The translations under genes were made by a program, and so were the position numbers. A DNA stretch of 64,000 bases from G963663615 sp963663615 (GTDB taxonomy: Bacteria; Bacteroidota; Ignavibacteria; Ignavibacteriales; Melioribacteraceae): contig OY760517.1 in assembly GCA_963663615.1 (NCBI GenBank), positions 1,798,001 through 1,862,000 on the forward strand, written 5' to 3'. The notes under the pieces were generated by a model. That model was not told where the DNA came from and did no database searches. It saw only the letters and a list, made by a program, of their open reading frames with translations. Below, one piece after another: positions 17,329-26,381 of this stretch (the stretch's first letter is position 1; every line of letters begins with the position of its first letter).

Positions 17329-17330
17329 TT

Positions 17331-17666
17331 ATGAAAGATATTTTCATACTCATAACACCATTACTGATTATAACAATTTTACTGGTGGGCACTTTGTTGA
17401 TTGTAAAAAGGTTTTCACTAAATGGAAAATTAAAAAGAAAGAACCTTCTTGATTTTCAATTGGTTGCCTCCTTTTCACTCATGCCAAAAAAATATCTCGC
17501 AGTTGTTAAAGTTCAGAATGAGTATTTGCTTCTGGGAATTAGCGATAATTCCATTAGTTTAATTAAGGAGCTAAAAATTGAACAGGAACTGATAGAGAAT
17601 GATTATCCGGAAAACCAGTCACAGGGATTTTCAGAAATATTCAAAAAAATGTTGAAGGGGCAATGA
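17331..17666 (+). CDS. fliO: Flagellar biosynthesis protein FliO
   Basis: FliO is a small membrane factor that helps assemble the FliP ring of the export gate. The 111-residue protein has one N-terminal membrane segment (about residues 5-25), a basic stretch (KRKNLLDFQ) and a small cytoplasmic beta domain containing PKKYLAVVKVQNEYLLLGIS, a pattern typical of FliO. It sits between fliN and fliP and overlaps the fliP start by four bases. The family is poorly conserved, so position carries weight. Confidence 0.88.
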   Translation: MKDIFILITPLLIITILLVGTLLIVKRFSLNGKLKRKNLLDFQLVASFSLMPKKYLAVVKVQNEYLLLGISDNSISLIKELKIEQELIENDYPENQSQGFSEIFKKMLKGQ

Positions 17667-18421
17667 AGAAAGTTTTTGTAATAATCATACTATTCATATC
17701 TGTTTTAGGTTCAGATATTTCTGCTCAACAGGGTGGACAGAAGCTTCAATTACCAAAAATAGGTATTGATGTAGGTACAGCAACCAGCAATGAGGATGTT
17801 GCAACAACGCTTCAAATATTATTATTACTTACCGTTTTATCGCTTGCACCATCAATTTTGATTATGACTACTTCGTACCTTCGGATAATTATTGTTTTCC
17901 ATTTTCTCAAAAATGCACTTGGTACTCAACAGATGCCCCCTAATCAGTTGTTATCCGGTATAGCCTTGTTTATTACTTTTTTTATTATGGCACCCACCTG
18001 GAATAAAGTTAATGAAGCTGCCATTACACCGTTAATGGATGGAAAAATGTCTATTGAACAAGCTTATGAAGCAGGAGTTGAACCAATTCGTGTTTTTATG
18101 TTCAAACACGTGCGTGATGAAGATTTAAGATTATTTATTAATATGGCTGATATTGAAAGACCAGATAACAAGCAAGATTTACCAACGTACATTTTGGTCC
18201 CGGCTTTTGCTTTAAGTGAATTGAGAGCGGGCTTTATTATTGGATTTTTTCTGTTTATTCCATTTGTGATGATGGATATGATTATTGCTAGTGTATTGCT
18301 CTCAATGGGTATGATGATGATTCCACCAATGTTAATTGCTTTGCCTTTCAAAATATTATTGTTTATACTGGTGGATGGGTGGAATTTGATAGTCGGTTCA
18401 ATAATACGGGGATTTGCGTAA
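17663..18421 (+). CDS. fliP: Flagellar export gate protein FliP
   Basis: FliP is the main channel subunit of the FliPQR export gate. It has a cleavable signal peptide (about residues 1-22, ending near DISAQ), which is usual for FliP, followed by four membrane segments. Family motifs are present: LTVLSLAPSILIMTTSYLRI, the LGTQQMPPNQLLSGIALFIT segment, and the C-terminal IPFVMMDMIIASVLLSMGMM. The stop codon TAA overlaps the fliQ ATG. Confidence 0.97.
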   Translation: MKKVFVIIILFISVLGSDISAQQGGQKLQLPKIGIDVGTATSNEDVATTLQILLLLTVLSLAPSILIMTTSYLRIIIVFHFLKNALGTQQMPPNQLLSGIALFITFFIMAPTWNKVNEAAITPLMDGKMSIEQAYEAGVEPIRVFMFKHVRDEDLRLFINMADIERPDNKQDLPTYILVPAFALSELRAGFIIGFFLFIPFVMMDMIIASVLLSMGMMMIPPMLIALPFKILLFILVDGWNLIVGSIIRGFA

Positions 18422-18690
18422 TGACTGAAGATTTAGTTGTAGAAATATTGAGTGAAGTATTTTATACTTCTTTTACAATATTATTACCTGTATTAGGTGT
18501 ATCTATGGTAATTGGTCTAATTATTTCCGTATTCCAGGCAACCACCTCAATTCAGGAAATGACTCTTACATTTGTTCCTAAAATATTGGCAACCGGTATA
18601 ACCATAATATTATTGCTTCCATGGATGATGGATAAAATAATAACACTTACCAATAGAATATTTAACATAATGGTTGATGTTGTGAGATGA
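18421..18690 (+). CDS. fliQ: Flagellar export gate protein FliQ
   Basis: FliQ is an 89-residue two-helix membrane subunit of the export gate. I start at ATG 18421, which overlaps the fliP stop; the open frame extends further upstream inside fliP but without family sequence. The typical pattern is visible: GLIISVFQATTSIQEMTLTF and VPKILATGITIILLLPWMMD. It overlaps the fliR start by four bases (ATGA). Confidence 0.95.
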   Translation: MTEDLVVEILSEVFYTSFTILLPVLGVSMVIGLIISVFQATTSIQEMTLTFVPKILATGITIILLLPWMMDKIITLTNRIFNIMVDVVR

Positions 18691-19460
18691 CCGATTTTCT
18701 GGTTGTTGATTTCATAAAACTGGTTCTCATTTTTATGAGGATTATCTCTGCTTTTATGGCTTCACCTATTTGGGGCAACAGATCCATTCCAACTCTTGCA
18801 AAAGTATCTTTTGCGATTTTTGTTTCTTATGTGTTACTTTACACGGTTGACAGACCAGAGGGTTTATTACCGATTGATCTCTATTATATCTCATTATTAG
18901 CTATTCGTGAAATAGTAACCGGACTTGTAATTGGGTTTTCCATAAACCTGGTATTTTATGGAGTAAACTTTGCTGGTACATTTATTGGCTTTGATATGGG
19001 GCTGATGATGGCACAAACAATGAATCCGCTTGAAGAAACACAGAGTAATGCATTAGGACAATTTGTTTACTATGCTGCGGTACTGGTTTTCTTTATTATA
19101 AATGGTCATCATTTTCTTTTCAAAGGGCTAACACTTTCCTATCAATTAATACCTATTGGGGGCTACACTGTAAAGAATGAAGTTTATGAATTACTTGTAA
19201 TTTATTCGGCAGGAATATTTGGCATTGCAGTTAAAATTGCAGCTCCGTTTTTGGTATCATATTTGTTAATACATATAGGTGAAGGAATTATTTCGAGAGT
19301 AATTCCGCAGATGCAAGTGTTTTTTGTGACCCAACCTTTAAAACTTGGAATTGGTTTTTTAATGTTGGCTATGTTAATTCCCATATATATTTATGTAATA
19401 AAAAACCTTTTAGTTGCATTTGAAGAAGACTTATATCAATTAATAAAAGCAATGGCGTAA
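18687..19460 (+). CDS. fliR: Flagellar export gate protein FliR
   Basis: FliR is the single-copy subunit completing the FliP5Q4R1 gate. The 257-residue protein is strongly hydrophobic with about six membrane segments. Motifs include MASPIWGNRSIP, REIVTGLVIGF, and GFDMGLMMAQTMNPLEETQS, all standard for FliR. It overlaps fliQ by four bases and lies four bases before flhB. Confidence 0.95.
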   Translation: MTDFLVVDFIKLVLIFMRIISAFMASPIWGNRSIPTLAKVSFAIFVSYVLLYTVDRPEGLLPIDLYYISLLAIREIVTGLVIGFSINLVFYGVNFAGTFIGFDMGLMMAQTMNPLEETQSNALGQFVYYAAVLVFFIINGHHFLFKGLTLSYQLIPIGGYTVKNEVYELLVIYSAGIFGIAVKIAAPFLVSYLLIHIGEGIISRVIPQMQVFFVTQPLKLGIGFLMLAMLIPIYIYVIKNLLVAFEEDLYQLIKAMA

Positions 19461-19463
19461 GGA

Positions 19464-20546
19464 ATGGCTGATTCAGGTCAGGAAAAAACGGAACAACCCA
19501 CGCAAAAGAAGCTAACTGAAGCACGTGAAAAAGGTAATGTTGCCAAGAGTATGGAAATTAACTCATTTGCAATATTTACATTCGGTTTGCTTATACTGTT
19601 CTCCTTTCAGGGATACATGGGCGATAAAATTGCTTCAAACACCACATCCATGTTAGGTAATCTTGACCAAATTGAACTTACAAAAACAATTTTCCTCGAT
19701 ATGTTTATTGAAGAGATATTATTATTCTTCGGAATCCTTGCTCCTTTACTTGTAGGATTGGTTATTATTGCACTTGTGGCAGGATTTGGCCAAATAGGAA
19801 TTCAAATATCACTTAAGGCAATTGCTCCTGATTTTGGTAAACTTGATCCTATAAAAGGTTTGAAAAACAAACTATTTTCATCAAAGAACCTTATGGAGAT
19901 GGCTAAAACTATGGTGAAACTAACTATTATTGGTTTTATTATATATACTATTTTATCCAAAGTAGTAGTAGAATCAACAAACCTTGTTAGTTTAACTATA
20001 ATTGAAATTGTTGAATTTATGATCGTTTCTTCAAAAAGTTTTCTTTGGAAAATGGCAATTGCTTTTGCAGTGCTTGCAATTGTTGATTATGCTTATCAGA
20101 AGTACAAATTTAATAAAGATATGATGATGACCAAAGAAGAAATAAAAGAAGAATCCAAACAGTCTGATGGTTCACCGGAAATAAAATCAAGGATTAAGAA
20201 AGAACAGTTTTCGGCAGCTCGAAAAAGAATGATGAAAGAATTACCTACTGCTGATGTGGTTGTAACTAACCCTACACACTTTGCAGTTGCACTTAGATAT
20301 GATATGAAGAAAGACCATGCACCTACTGTTATTGCAAAAGGTGCTGATCTTATAGCAAAAAAGATTAGAGAAGTTGCTAAAGATAACAATATACCACTTT
20401 ACGAAGAACCTCCTTTGGCACGTGCATTGTTTAAAGCTTGTGAAGTTGGCGATAGTATTCCTGAAGACCTGTTCCAGGCTGTTGCTCAGATTTTAGCACA
20501 TATTTATAGACTTAAAAATGAAAAATCCAGGAAAAGTATAGTATGA
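19464..20546 (+). CDS. flhB: Flagellar export switch protein FlhB
   Basis: FlhB switches the export apparatus from hook to filament substrates after FliK signals hook completion. The 360-residue protein starts with EKTEQPTQKKLTEAREKGNV, has four membrane segments up to about residue 210, and a cytoplasmic domain carrying the autocleavage motif NPTH at residues 269-272, the same numbering as in E. coli. The intact NPTH implies a working specificity switch, which matters for the very long FliK. It overlaps flhA by four bases. Confidence 0.97.
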   Translation: MADSGQEKTEQPTQKKLTEAREKGNVAKSMEINSFAIFTFGLLILFSFQGYMGDKIASNTTSMLGNLDQIELTKTIFLDMFIEEILLFFGILAPLLVGLVIIALVAGFGQIGIQISLKAIAPDFGKLDPIKGLKNKLFSSKNLMEMAKTMVKLTIIGFIIYTILSKVVVESTNLVSLTIIEIVEFMIVSSKSFLWKMAIAFAVLAIVDYAYQKYKFNKDMMMTKEEIKEESKQSDGSPEIKSRIKKEQFSAARKRMMKELPTADVVVTNPTHFAVALRYDMKKDHAPTVIAKGADLIAKKIREVAKDNNIPLYEEPPLARALFKACEVGDSIPEDLFQAVAQILAHIYRLKNEKSRKSIV

Positions 20547-22597
20547 ATTTCAATGTCCTGACAAAAAATACTGACATAATTCTTGCGGTCGGACTGGTTT
20601 TTATGCTTGGGTTAATGCTTATACCATTGCCTTCGCTATTTCTTGATTTTTTCCTCGCACTAAATATTTCAATGTCCTTGCTGGTACTTATTGTATCACT
20701 GTATATAAAAAGTCCTCTTGATATTAGTGTTTTCCCGGGATTACTACTTGTGTTTACGCTATTTCGTTTAGCATTAAATATAAGTTCAACCCGTCTTATC
20801 CTAATTGAAGGTTACGCTGGTAAAGTAATTGAATCATTTGGTAACTTTGTTGTTGGTGGTAATTTTGTAGTAGGTTTTATAATCTTCATAATACTTGTTA
20901 TAATTCAGTTTATAGTAATTATTAAAGGTTCCGGACGTATTTCAGAGGTTTCAGCTCGTTTTACTTTGGATGCAATGCCTGGTAAACAGATGGCAATTGA
21001 TGCGGATTTGAATACCGGCTTAATTAACGAAGCTGAAGCAAGAAAAAGAAGGGAAAATATCTCGAGGGAAGCTGAATTTTATGGTTCAATGGATGGTGCC
21101 AACAAGTTTGTGAAAGGTGATGCAATTGCTGGTTTGCTAATAAATGGTATTAATATTATTGGCGGATTTATTATTGGTGTTGTTCAAATGAACATGAGTA
21201 TAAGCGATGCACTAAAGAATTACACAATATTAACTATTGGTGATGGGCTTGTATCCCAGATACCGGCTCTTATTGTTGCCGTATCTGCAGGTCTGGTTGT
21301 AACCAGGTCGGCAGGTGGAACTGCATTGGATTTACAATTAAAAACACAGCTATTTTCTAATCCGAAAGTTTTGGCAACTGTTTCTGGTGTTGTATTTATA
21401 TTTGGATTTGTACCGGGAATGCCAACAATACCATTTACATTACTTGCTGTTGGAATTGGTGGTGGTGCATATTATACCAGTAAAGCAATTAAAAAAGAAC
21501 AAGTTGTACAAGAGGATGCTCCTGTTGAGCCAGAAAAACAGGAAGAGAAAGTAGAGCAATATTTACAGGTAGATCCTGTTGAAATAGAAATTGGTTATGG
21601 ACTAATTAGTTTGGTTGATGAAGAACAGGGAGGCAATCTGTTTCAAAAAATATCATCAACAAGAAAATTTATAGCTCTGGAATTTGGTGTATTGATACCA
21701 CCTGTTCGGGTTAGGGATAATTTGCAGTTAGATCCAAATGCCTATATCATCAAAATTAAAGGAAATGTTGTTGCTTCGTTCGAGATATATGCTGATCGCT
21801 TTCTTGCCATGAATGCTGGTGATGTTGAAGATCAGGTAAACGGAATTCCAACAACCGATCCCGCATTCAATTTACCAGCATTTTGGGTAGATAAAGATGA
21901 AAAGGATAGGGCAGAGTTAGCAGGATATACTGTTGTTGATAGTGTGTCTGTACTATCAACCCACTTACAGGAAACACTTAAGAAAAATTTTGATAAAATA
22001 TTAACTCGTCAGGCTGTTAAACAACTGCTCGAAAATCTTAAGGCTGAATACTCTGCTGTAATTGAGGAAATTAGTCCTGATAGTTTATCATTGGGAACAA
22101 TACAAAAAATACTGCAAGCTTTGCTAAAAGAACTTATTCCTATAAAAGATTTGGTGCAGATACTGGAAGCACTGGTGGATTATTCAAAAGTAACTAACAA
22201 TGTTGATGTACTTACAGAATATGTAAGGCATTCAATTGGTGATACAATAGCTAATCTGTATAAAGATAATAATGGTGTTATCCACGCTGCAGCTGTAGGC
22301 GATATTCTGGAAAATTCGATTACACAATCATTACAAAATCAGAAAGAAGTAATCCAGTCGCTAGGGTTAAGTCCTCAGGAACTAATGGGATTAAATGAAG
22401 TATTGGCTTCAATAACTGAAAAATTCAAAATGTTTGGATATATGCCTGTAATAATTACATCAGCTACAATTCGTCCATACTTTTTCAGATTAATAAATAG
22501 CAGTTTCCCTGATTTTGCCGTATTATCATATTCTGAATTACCACCAAATGTAGAAATAGAATTTATAGATAAAATTGAGGTCGTAAGTGAAAGTTAA
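20543..22597 (+). CDS. flhA: Flagellar export gate protein FlhA
   Basis: FlhA forms the nonameric export ring that receives substrates and uses the ion gradient. The 684-residue protein has an N-terminal membrane domain (about residues 15-310) with the FHIPEP signature segment around SEVSARFTLDAMPGKQMAID and ADLNTGLINEAEARKRR, followed by a linker and a cytoplasmic domain with QAVKQLLENL and a C-terminal tail. Length is standard. Confidence 0.97.
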   Translation: MNFNVLTKNTDIILAVGLVFMLGLMLIPLPSLFLDFFLALNISMSLLVLIVSLYIKSPLDISVFPGLLLVFTLFRLALNISSTRLILIEGYAGKVIESFGNFVVGGNFVVGFIIFIILVIIQFIVIIKGSGRISEVSARFTLDAMPGKQMAIDADLNTGLINEAEARKRRENISREAEFYGSMDGANKFVKGDAIAGLLINGINIIGGFIIGVVQMNMSISDALKNYTILTIGDGLVSQIPALIVAVSAGLVVTRSAGGTALDLQLKTQLFSNPKVLATVSGVVFIFGFVPGMPTIPFTLLAVGIGGGAYYTSKAIKKEQVVQEDAPVEPEKQEEKVEQYLQVDPVEIEIGYGLISLVDEEQGGNLFQKISSTRKFIALEFGVLIPPVRVRDNLQLDPNAYIIKIKGNVVASFEIYADRFLAMNAGDVEDQVNGIPTTDPAFNLPAFWVDKDEKDRAELAGYTVVDSVSVLSTHLQETLKKNFDKILTRQAVKQLLENLKAEYSAVIEEISPDSLSLGTIQKILQALLKELIPIKDLVQILEALVDYSKVTNNVDVLTEYVRHSIGDTIANLYKDNNGVIHAAAVGDILENSITQSLQNQKEVIQSLGLSPQELMGLNEVLASITEKFKMFGYMPVIITSATIRPYFFRLINSSFPDFAVLSYSELPPNVEIEFIDKIEVVSES

Positions 22598-23723
22598 AAA
22601 ATATGTAGCTGCGTCCCTGAAAGAAGCCTCAGAAAAAATAAAAAAAGAACTGGGACCTGAAGCCGTTATTATTGGAACAAGAGTGCTTGATGAAGAAAGT
22701 AACGGTGGGAAAAAGATGTTTGAAGTTACTGCAGGAATTGAAAAGGATACTGAAAGTGAAGCAGAAGTAAAACAGAAACTTCCTCAAAATGAAATGACAC
22801 CTGGTAATACAATTAACGAATTGGCAAAGTTAACTGAAAAAATTTACCGTAAAAGGAATCCAGCTGAAAAGAAAAATATTAGTTTCGACAAAATTAAGCA
22901 GAAATTAAAAGAAGAGCATCAGAGTTATTCTGTTCAGGAAGAGATTAAAACTATTGAAGCTACATTGCTTCATCGTGAAATTCAGGAACCAATTGTAAGA
23001 TCGGTTGTGGATTATCTTAAAGACAATATTAATATGCTATCGCAGGAAAACATTGATAAATACGTAATATCCAATCTTTCTTCTATGATCAGAACCAAAG
23101 AGTTTAAGGTAGTTGAGAAAAACAGACCTCATAAAATTGCATTTGTTGGACCAACCGGAGTAGGTAAAACTACTTGTTTGGCTAAGCTGGCAACAATATC
23201 AAAGATTCTTCATAATCTGGATGTTGGAATAATTTCAGCTGATACTTACCGTCTGGGTGCAATTGACCAGTTAAAAATATTTTCGGAAATTATTGATATT
23301 GATTTTTTGGTAGCATACGAACCTTATGAACTTGAAGAAATGGTTAACAAGTTTAGAAAGAAAGATATAATATTTATTGATACTGCCGGTAGAAGTCAAC
23401 ATAAAACCGAACAGCTCGAAAAAACCAGGGAATTTCTTGATACAGTAGATCTGGATGATGTATATCTTGTTTTGAGTGCAACAGCTACTACAAAAAATTT
23501 GTATAATGTTGCTGAAAGTTTTCAACTATATGATTATAGTGCGTTTGTGTTTTCGAAGATAGATGAATCAGCAGCATTTGGTAATATATTAAATGTACTT
23601 ACAAAGTATGATAGTGTACCAGCTATTTATTTAACAAACGGACAAGTTATTCCTGATGACATTATTGCTGCGGATCCGCATTTTATTGCCAATATGATTT
23701 ATACCGGAAAAATAATGACATGA
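22587..23723 (+). CDS. flhF: Flagellar biosynthesis GTPase FlhF
   Basis: FlhF is an SRP-type GTPase that sets where flagella are built, usually at a pole. It starts at GTG 22587, overlapping the flhA stop, with the family opening VKKYVAASLKEASEKIKKEL. The C-terminal NG domain has the P-loop GPTGVGKTT (about residue 190), ISADTYRLGAIDQLKIFSEI, and the IFIDTAGRSQ G3 motif; the G4 motif appears as FSKIDE. The following gene is flhG, its regulator. Confidence 0.95.
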   Translation: MKVKKYVAASLKEASEKIKKELGPEAVIIGTRVLDEESNGGKKMFEVTAGIEKDTESEAEVKQKLPQNEMTPGNTINELAKLTEKIYRKRNPAEKKNISFDKIKQKLKEEHQSYSVQEEIKTIEATLLHREIQEPIVRSVVDYLKDNINMLSQENIDKYVISNLSSMIRTKEFKVVEKNRPHKIAFVGPTGVGKTTCLAKLATISKILHNLDVGIISADTYRLGAIDQLKIFSEIIDIDFLVAYEPYELEEMVNKFRKKDIIFIDTAGRSQHKTEQLEKTREFLDTVDLDDVYLVLSATATTKNLYNVAESFQLYDYSAFVFSKIDESAAFGNILNVLTKYDSVPAIYLTNGQVIPDDIIAADPHFIANMIYTGKIMT

Positions 23724-24550
23724 TAGGTCAGCTGGAAAGATTGGCTGAACTGAAGAAGCAGCATTCTGCAGGTAAGTCTTCAGGTGCGAAAGTGATTTCT
23801 GTAATCTCGGGAAAAGGGGGTACGGGTAAATCTTCTTTTTGTATAAACCTTGGGTACCATCTTTCAAAAACCAATCTTAAAATATTAGTTATTGATCTAG
23901 ACCTAAATTTTGCAAATGTAGGGCTTATGTTAAATATATATGCTGAAAAAACTTTAGCAGATTTCTTTAACGGAAGAGCTCTATTTGATGAAATTATATA
24001 TTCTTACAGCGATTCATTACATTTTATATTTGGTGATTCCGGTGAGAAAATTATGAAGATTGATGAAGCTGGTAATATTGATAGTATGTTTACAAAACTG
24101 GAAGCTTTCCGTGATAAATATGACTACATAATACTTGACCACTCTTCCGGAATAAATAACCGAATATTGGGAGCAAGTAAAAGATCTGACCTTTCTTTGA
24201 TAGTAGCAACAACTGAACCTACTTCTGTTATGGATGCCTATGTTAGCATAAAATATCTAATTAGTGAAAAAGCAGTTAATGATTATGGAGTGGTTATTAA
24301 TAAAAGTAAAACCACTCAGGATGGAATTAATGCTTTCAAAAATATTAAAGAGGCAACCAGAAAGTTTTTACATACTGGTACAAAGCTTTATGGAATACTT
24401 TCTTATGATACTCTATTCATTAATTATGTTGGACAACAAAAACTCTATCTTAAAGAAACCAAAAACGAAGCCTACAAAACACAAATGGCAGAAATAGCTA
24501 AAAATGTTATAGAAATTGGGCAAATGGCTAATAATGTTCAATTAAAATAG
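23720..24550 (+). CDS. flhG: Flagellar number regulator FlhG (MinD-like ATPase)
   Basis: FlhG (FleN/YlxH) is a MinD-type ATPase that limits flagellar number through FlhF and, in some bacteria, the sigma-54 activator. The 276-residue protein has an N-terminal FlhF-activating helix (IGQLERLAELKKQ), the deviant Walker A SGKGGTGKSS (about residues 30-39), LVIDLDLNFANVG, and DYIILDHSSG. It overlaps flhF by four bases and ends the second operon. Confidence 0.94.
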   Translation: MIGQLERLAELKKQHSAGKSSGAKVISVISGKGGTGKSSFCINLGYHLSKTNLKILVIDLDLNFANVGLMLNIYAEKTLADFFNGRALFDEIIYSYSDSLHFIFGDSGEKIMKIDEAGNIDSMFTKLEAFRDKYDYIILDHSSGINNRILGASKRSDLSLIVATTEPTSVMDAYVSIKYLISEKAVNDYGVVINKSKTTQDGINAFKNIKEATRKFLHTGTKLYGILSYDTLFINYVGQQKLYLKETKNEAYKTQMAEIAKNVIEIGQMANNVQLK

Positions 24551-24610
24551 TAACCCACCTGTTAAAACCTGTTTTTAGACCCCAAAATTAAGCTTTAAAG
24601 TCCAAACAAA

Positions 24611-24627
24611 TTGGTACAATCTTTGTG
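24611..24627 (+). promoter_or_regulatory. Possible weak sigma-54 promoter upstream of the fliA group
   Basis: TTGGTAC and CTTTGTG place GG (24613-24614) twelve bases before a G (24625), the sigma-54 geometry, but the -12 dinucleotide is GT rather than GC and the -24 block has TA for CA. It lies in the only gap (104 bases) before the small membrane gene and fliA, 28 bases upstream of the start codon, like the two clear sites upstream of flgB and fliL. Probable but weaker. Confidence 0.45.
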
Positions 24628-24654
24628 ATACTAATAGAAACAAATTGGTAAAAG

Positions 24655-24888
24655 ATGAACAAGATAATACTTTACATAGGACTGCTTTTCTCATTTCTTT
24701 CTGCAATATTTTTTATGCAGCGCGGTTTTTCCATTCTGGATGTTATCTTAAGGTCTTTTATCATATTCATCATCATGACCATAATGCTAAGTATAATTGC
24801 TCTTATAATGATTAGGTATATTAGGCAGGAAGAGGAAAAAGAAAAAGAAGAAATGCATGACAATTTAATGGGTAATAGCCATGAATAA
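24655..24888 (+). CDS. Small membrane protein preceding fliA (77 aa)
   Basis: I do not recognise the family. The 77-residue protein has two predicted membrane segments (about residues 4-20 and 30-53) and a short acidic-basic cytoplasmic tail (RQEEEKEKEEMHDNL). It is the first gene after the gap with the weak sigma-54-like site, and its stop overlaps the fliA start by eight bases, so it is translated in the same unit as sigma-28. A link with sigma-28 or FlhF/FlhG placement is possible but only from context. It has no resemblance to FlgM. Confidence 0.65.
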   Translation: MNKIILYIGLLFSFLSAIFFMQRGFSILDVILRSFIIFIIMTIMLSIIALIMIRYIRQEEEKEKEEMHDNLMGNSHE

Positions 24889-25510
24889 CACAGCAGCACT
24901 TTGGACCAAATTTAAGAAAAGCCCATCAGAGGCTCTTAAAAGACAGATCATTCTGAACTACTCCAATCTTGTTCATTATGTAATCTATAATTCAAAATTT
25001 GTTAACCAAAACATACTCGATGAGAAGGACTTCTACCAGTTTGGTATTGAAGGACTGAGCGAGGCAATTGATAGATTTGATCCTGATTATGGAACAAAAT
25101 TCGAAACTTATGCTATCCAACGAATCAGGGGCAAGATATTGGATGAAATCAGAAAGGTGCAAATAAAACCCCGTCGTAACATGGATGACGCGAACAAGGT
25201 ATTTTACAGCAATGTTTCTATAAACCAACCTGTAGATAACGATGAAGGTTATATGCTGTATGAAAAACTTCCTGATGATATAGATACACCCGAAGAGGAA
25301 GTAGAAAAAATGGAAGAAAAGGAATTTCTTCTAAAGTTTATTAAGGGAATGGAAGAAAGAGATAGATTGATTTTAAGTTTATACTACTATGAACATCTTA
25401 ACTATAAGGAAATTGCTGATATACTTAATATTACGGTTTCCAGAGTATCTCAGATTCATTCAAAAATAATTAAAACGTTAAGAACTAAATTAATCAAAGT
25501 AAATGGCTGA
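24881..25510 (+). CDS. fliA: RNA polymerase sigma-28 factor FliA
   Basis: FliA directs transcription of late flagellar genes such as flagellin. The 209-residue protein has sigma region 2 (LDEKDFYQFGIEGLSEAID, FDPDYGTKFETYAIQRIRGK), the ILDEIRK region 3 start, and region 4 with LILSLYYYEHLNYKEIADIL and VSRVSQIHSKI. It is slightly shorter than the Salmonella protein (239). No flgM is visible in this window, so its anti-sigma control is unaccounted for here. It overlaps both neighbours by eight bases. Confidence 0.95.
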   Translation: MNNTAALWTKFKKSPSEALKRQIILNYSNLVHYVIYNSKFVNQNILDEKDFYQFGIEGLSEAIDRFDPDYGTKFETYAIQRIRGKILDEIRKVQIKPRRNMDDANKVFYSNVSINQPVDNDEGYMLYEKLPDDIDTPEEEVEKMEEKEFLLKFIKGMEERDRLILSLYYYEHLNYKEIADILNITVSRVSQIHSKIIKTLRTKLIKVNG

Positions 25511-26381
25511 AAGTACAATCATGGATGAAGAAAGAAAACAAAAAACGAGACTTTATATTGAGCAGATACAGAATCTGCCATCATTCCCAATGGTTATGAT
25601 GCAAGTCTCAAGAATGCTTGACAATCCTAATACAAGTGCTGCGGAATTAGGTAAACTGATAAGTAAGGATCAGGGCCTGGTTACAAAAATATTGAGGATT
25701 GCAAACTCTCCACTTTTTGGACTACCAAGGAAGGTGTCAACAATTGAATTTGCCATTGTTATTCTTGGTTTTAGTCACATTAAAAATATTATTATAGCAT
25801 TATCTGCACTTGAATCATTTGCGTCTCACGATGCTAAAAACTGGAACAAAAACAAGTTCTGGATGCATTCTGTTATGACAGCAAGCTTGTCAAAGAAAAT
25901 TGCTGAAGACCTTGGTTTTAGAAAATCAGGCGAAGTATTTATTGCCGGATTACTACATGACCTGGGTATTTCAATTATTCAAAGATATTTAAATAAAGAA
26001 TTTGAAAATATACTTTCTTTGGTTGATTCCGGAGTGTTTACTCATCTTGAAGCCGAAGAAGAAACTATGCAACTTACTCATCAGGATATTGGTGAGTTTT
26101 TAGCCGGTAAATGGAATTTACCTAAATCTTTGGGTGAAACAATTCTTAATCATCATAAACCTTCAAATGCTGAAAAATATGTGGAAATTTGTGCAATTGT
26201 ACACATTGCCGATTATTTAACTCAGCATTATAATGTTGGTAATTTTGACTGGGATAACAATATTGAACTTGATTTGGGAGTAATTGATATCTTAAATCTT
26301 GGTGATGAAAACTATCTTCAAGAATTGATAAAATCCTATGAATCTTCAATCACTATTCAAAAAGATAATTTACTGGTTTAA
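25503..26381 (+). CDS. HDOD domain protein (first of a tandem pair)
   Basis: A 292-residue cytoplasmic HDOD protein. HDOD proteins are HD-superfamily domains used as signalling scaffolds and are common in motility and chemotaxis loci. Visible motifs: LPSFPMVMMQV, ISKDQGLVTKILRIANSPLF, the FIAGLLHDLGI segment with the HD pair, THQDIGEFLAGKWNLP, and LNHHKP. It overlaps fliA by eight bases. The second copy follows directly, has the same length and is clearly homologous, so the pair arose by tandem duplication. Whether any phosphodiesterase activity remains cannot be told from sequence. Confidence 0.9.
   Translation: MAESTIMDEERKQKTRLYIEQIQNLPSFPMVMMQVSRMLDNPNTSAAELGKLISKDQGLVTKILRIANSPLFGLPRKVSTIEFAIVILGFSHIKNIIIALSALESFASHDAKNWNKNKFWMHSVMTASLSKKIAEDLGFRKSGEVFIAGLLHDLGISIIQRYLNKEFENILSLVDSGVFTHLEAEEETMQLTHQDIGEFLAGKWNLPKSLGETILNHHKPSNAEKYVEICAIVHIADYLTQHYNVGNFDWDNNIELDLGVIDILNLGDENYLQELIKSYESSITIQKDNLLV

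Noticed and set aside
24551..24610. Terminator after flhG from repeated cctgtt motifs
   Set aside because: The repeats are direct rather than inverted enough to form a stable hairpin with a U-tract.
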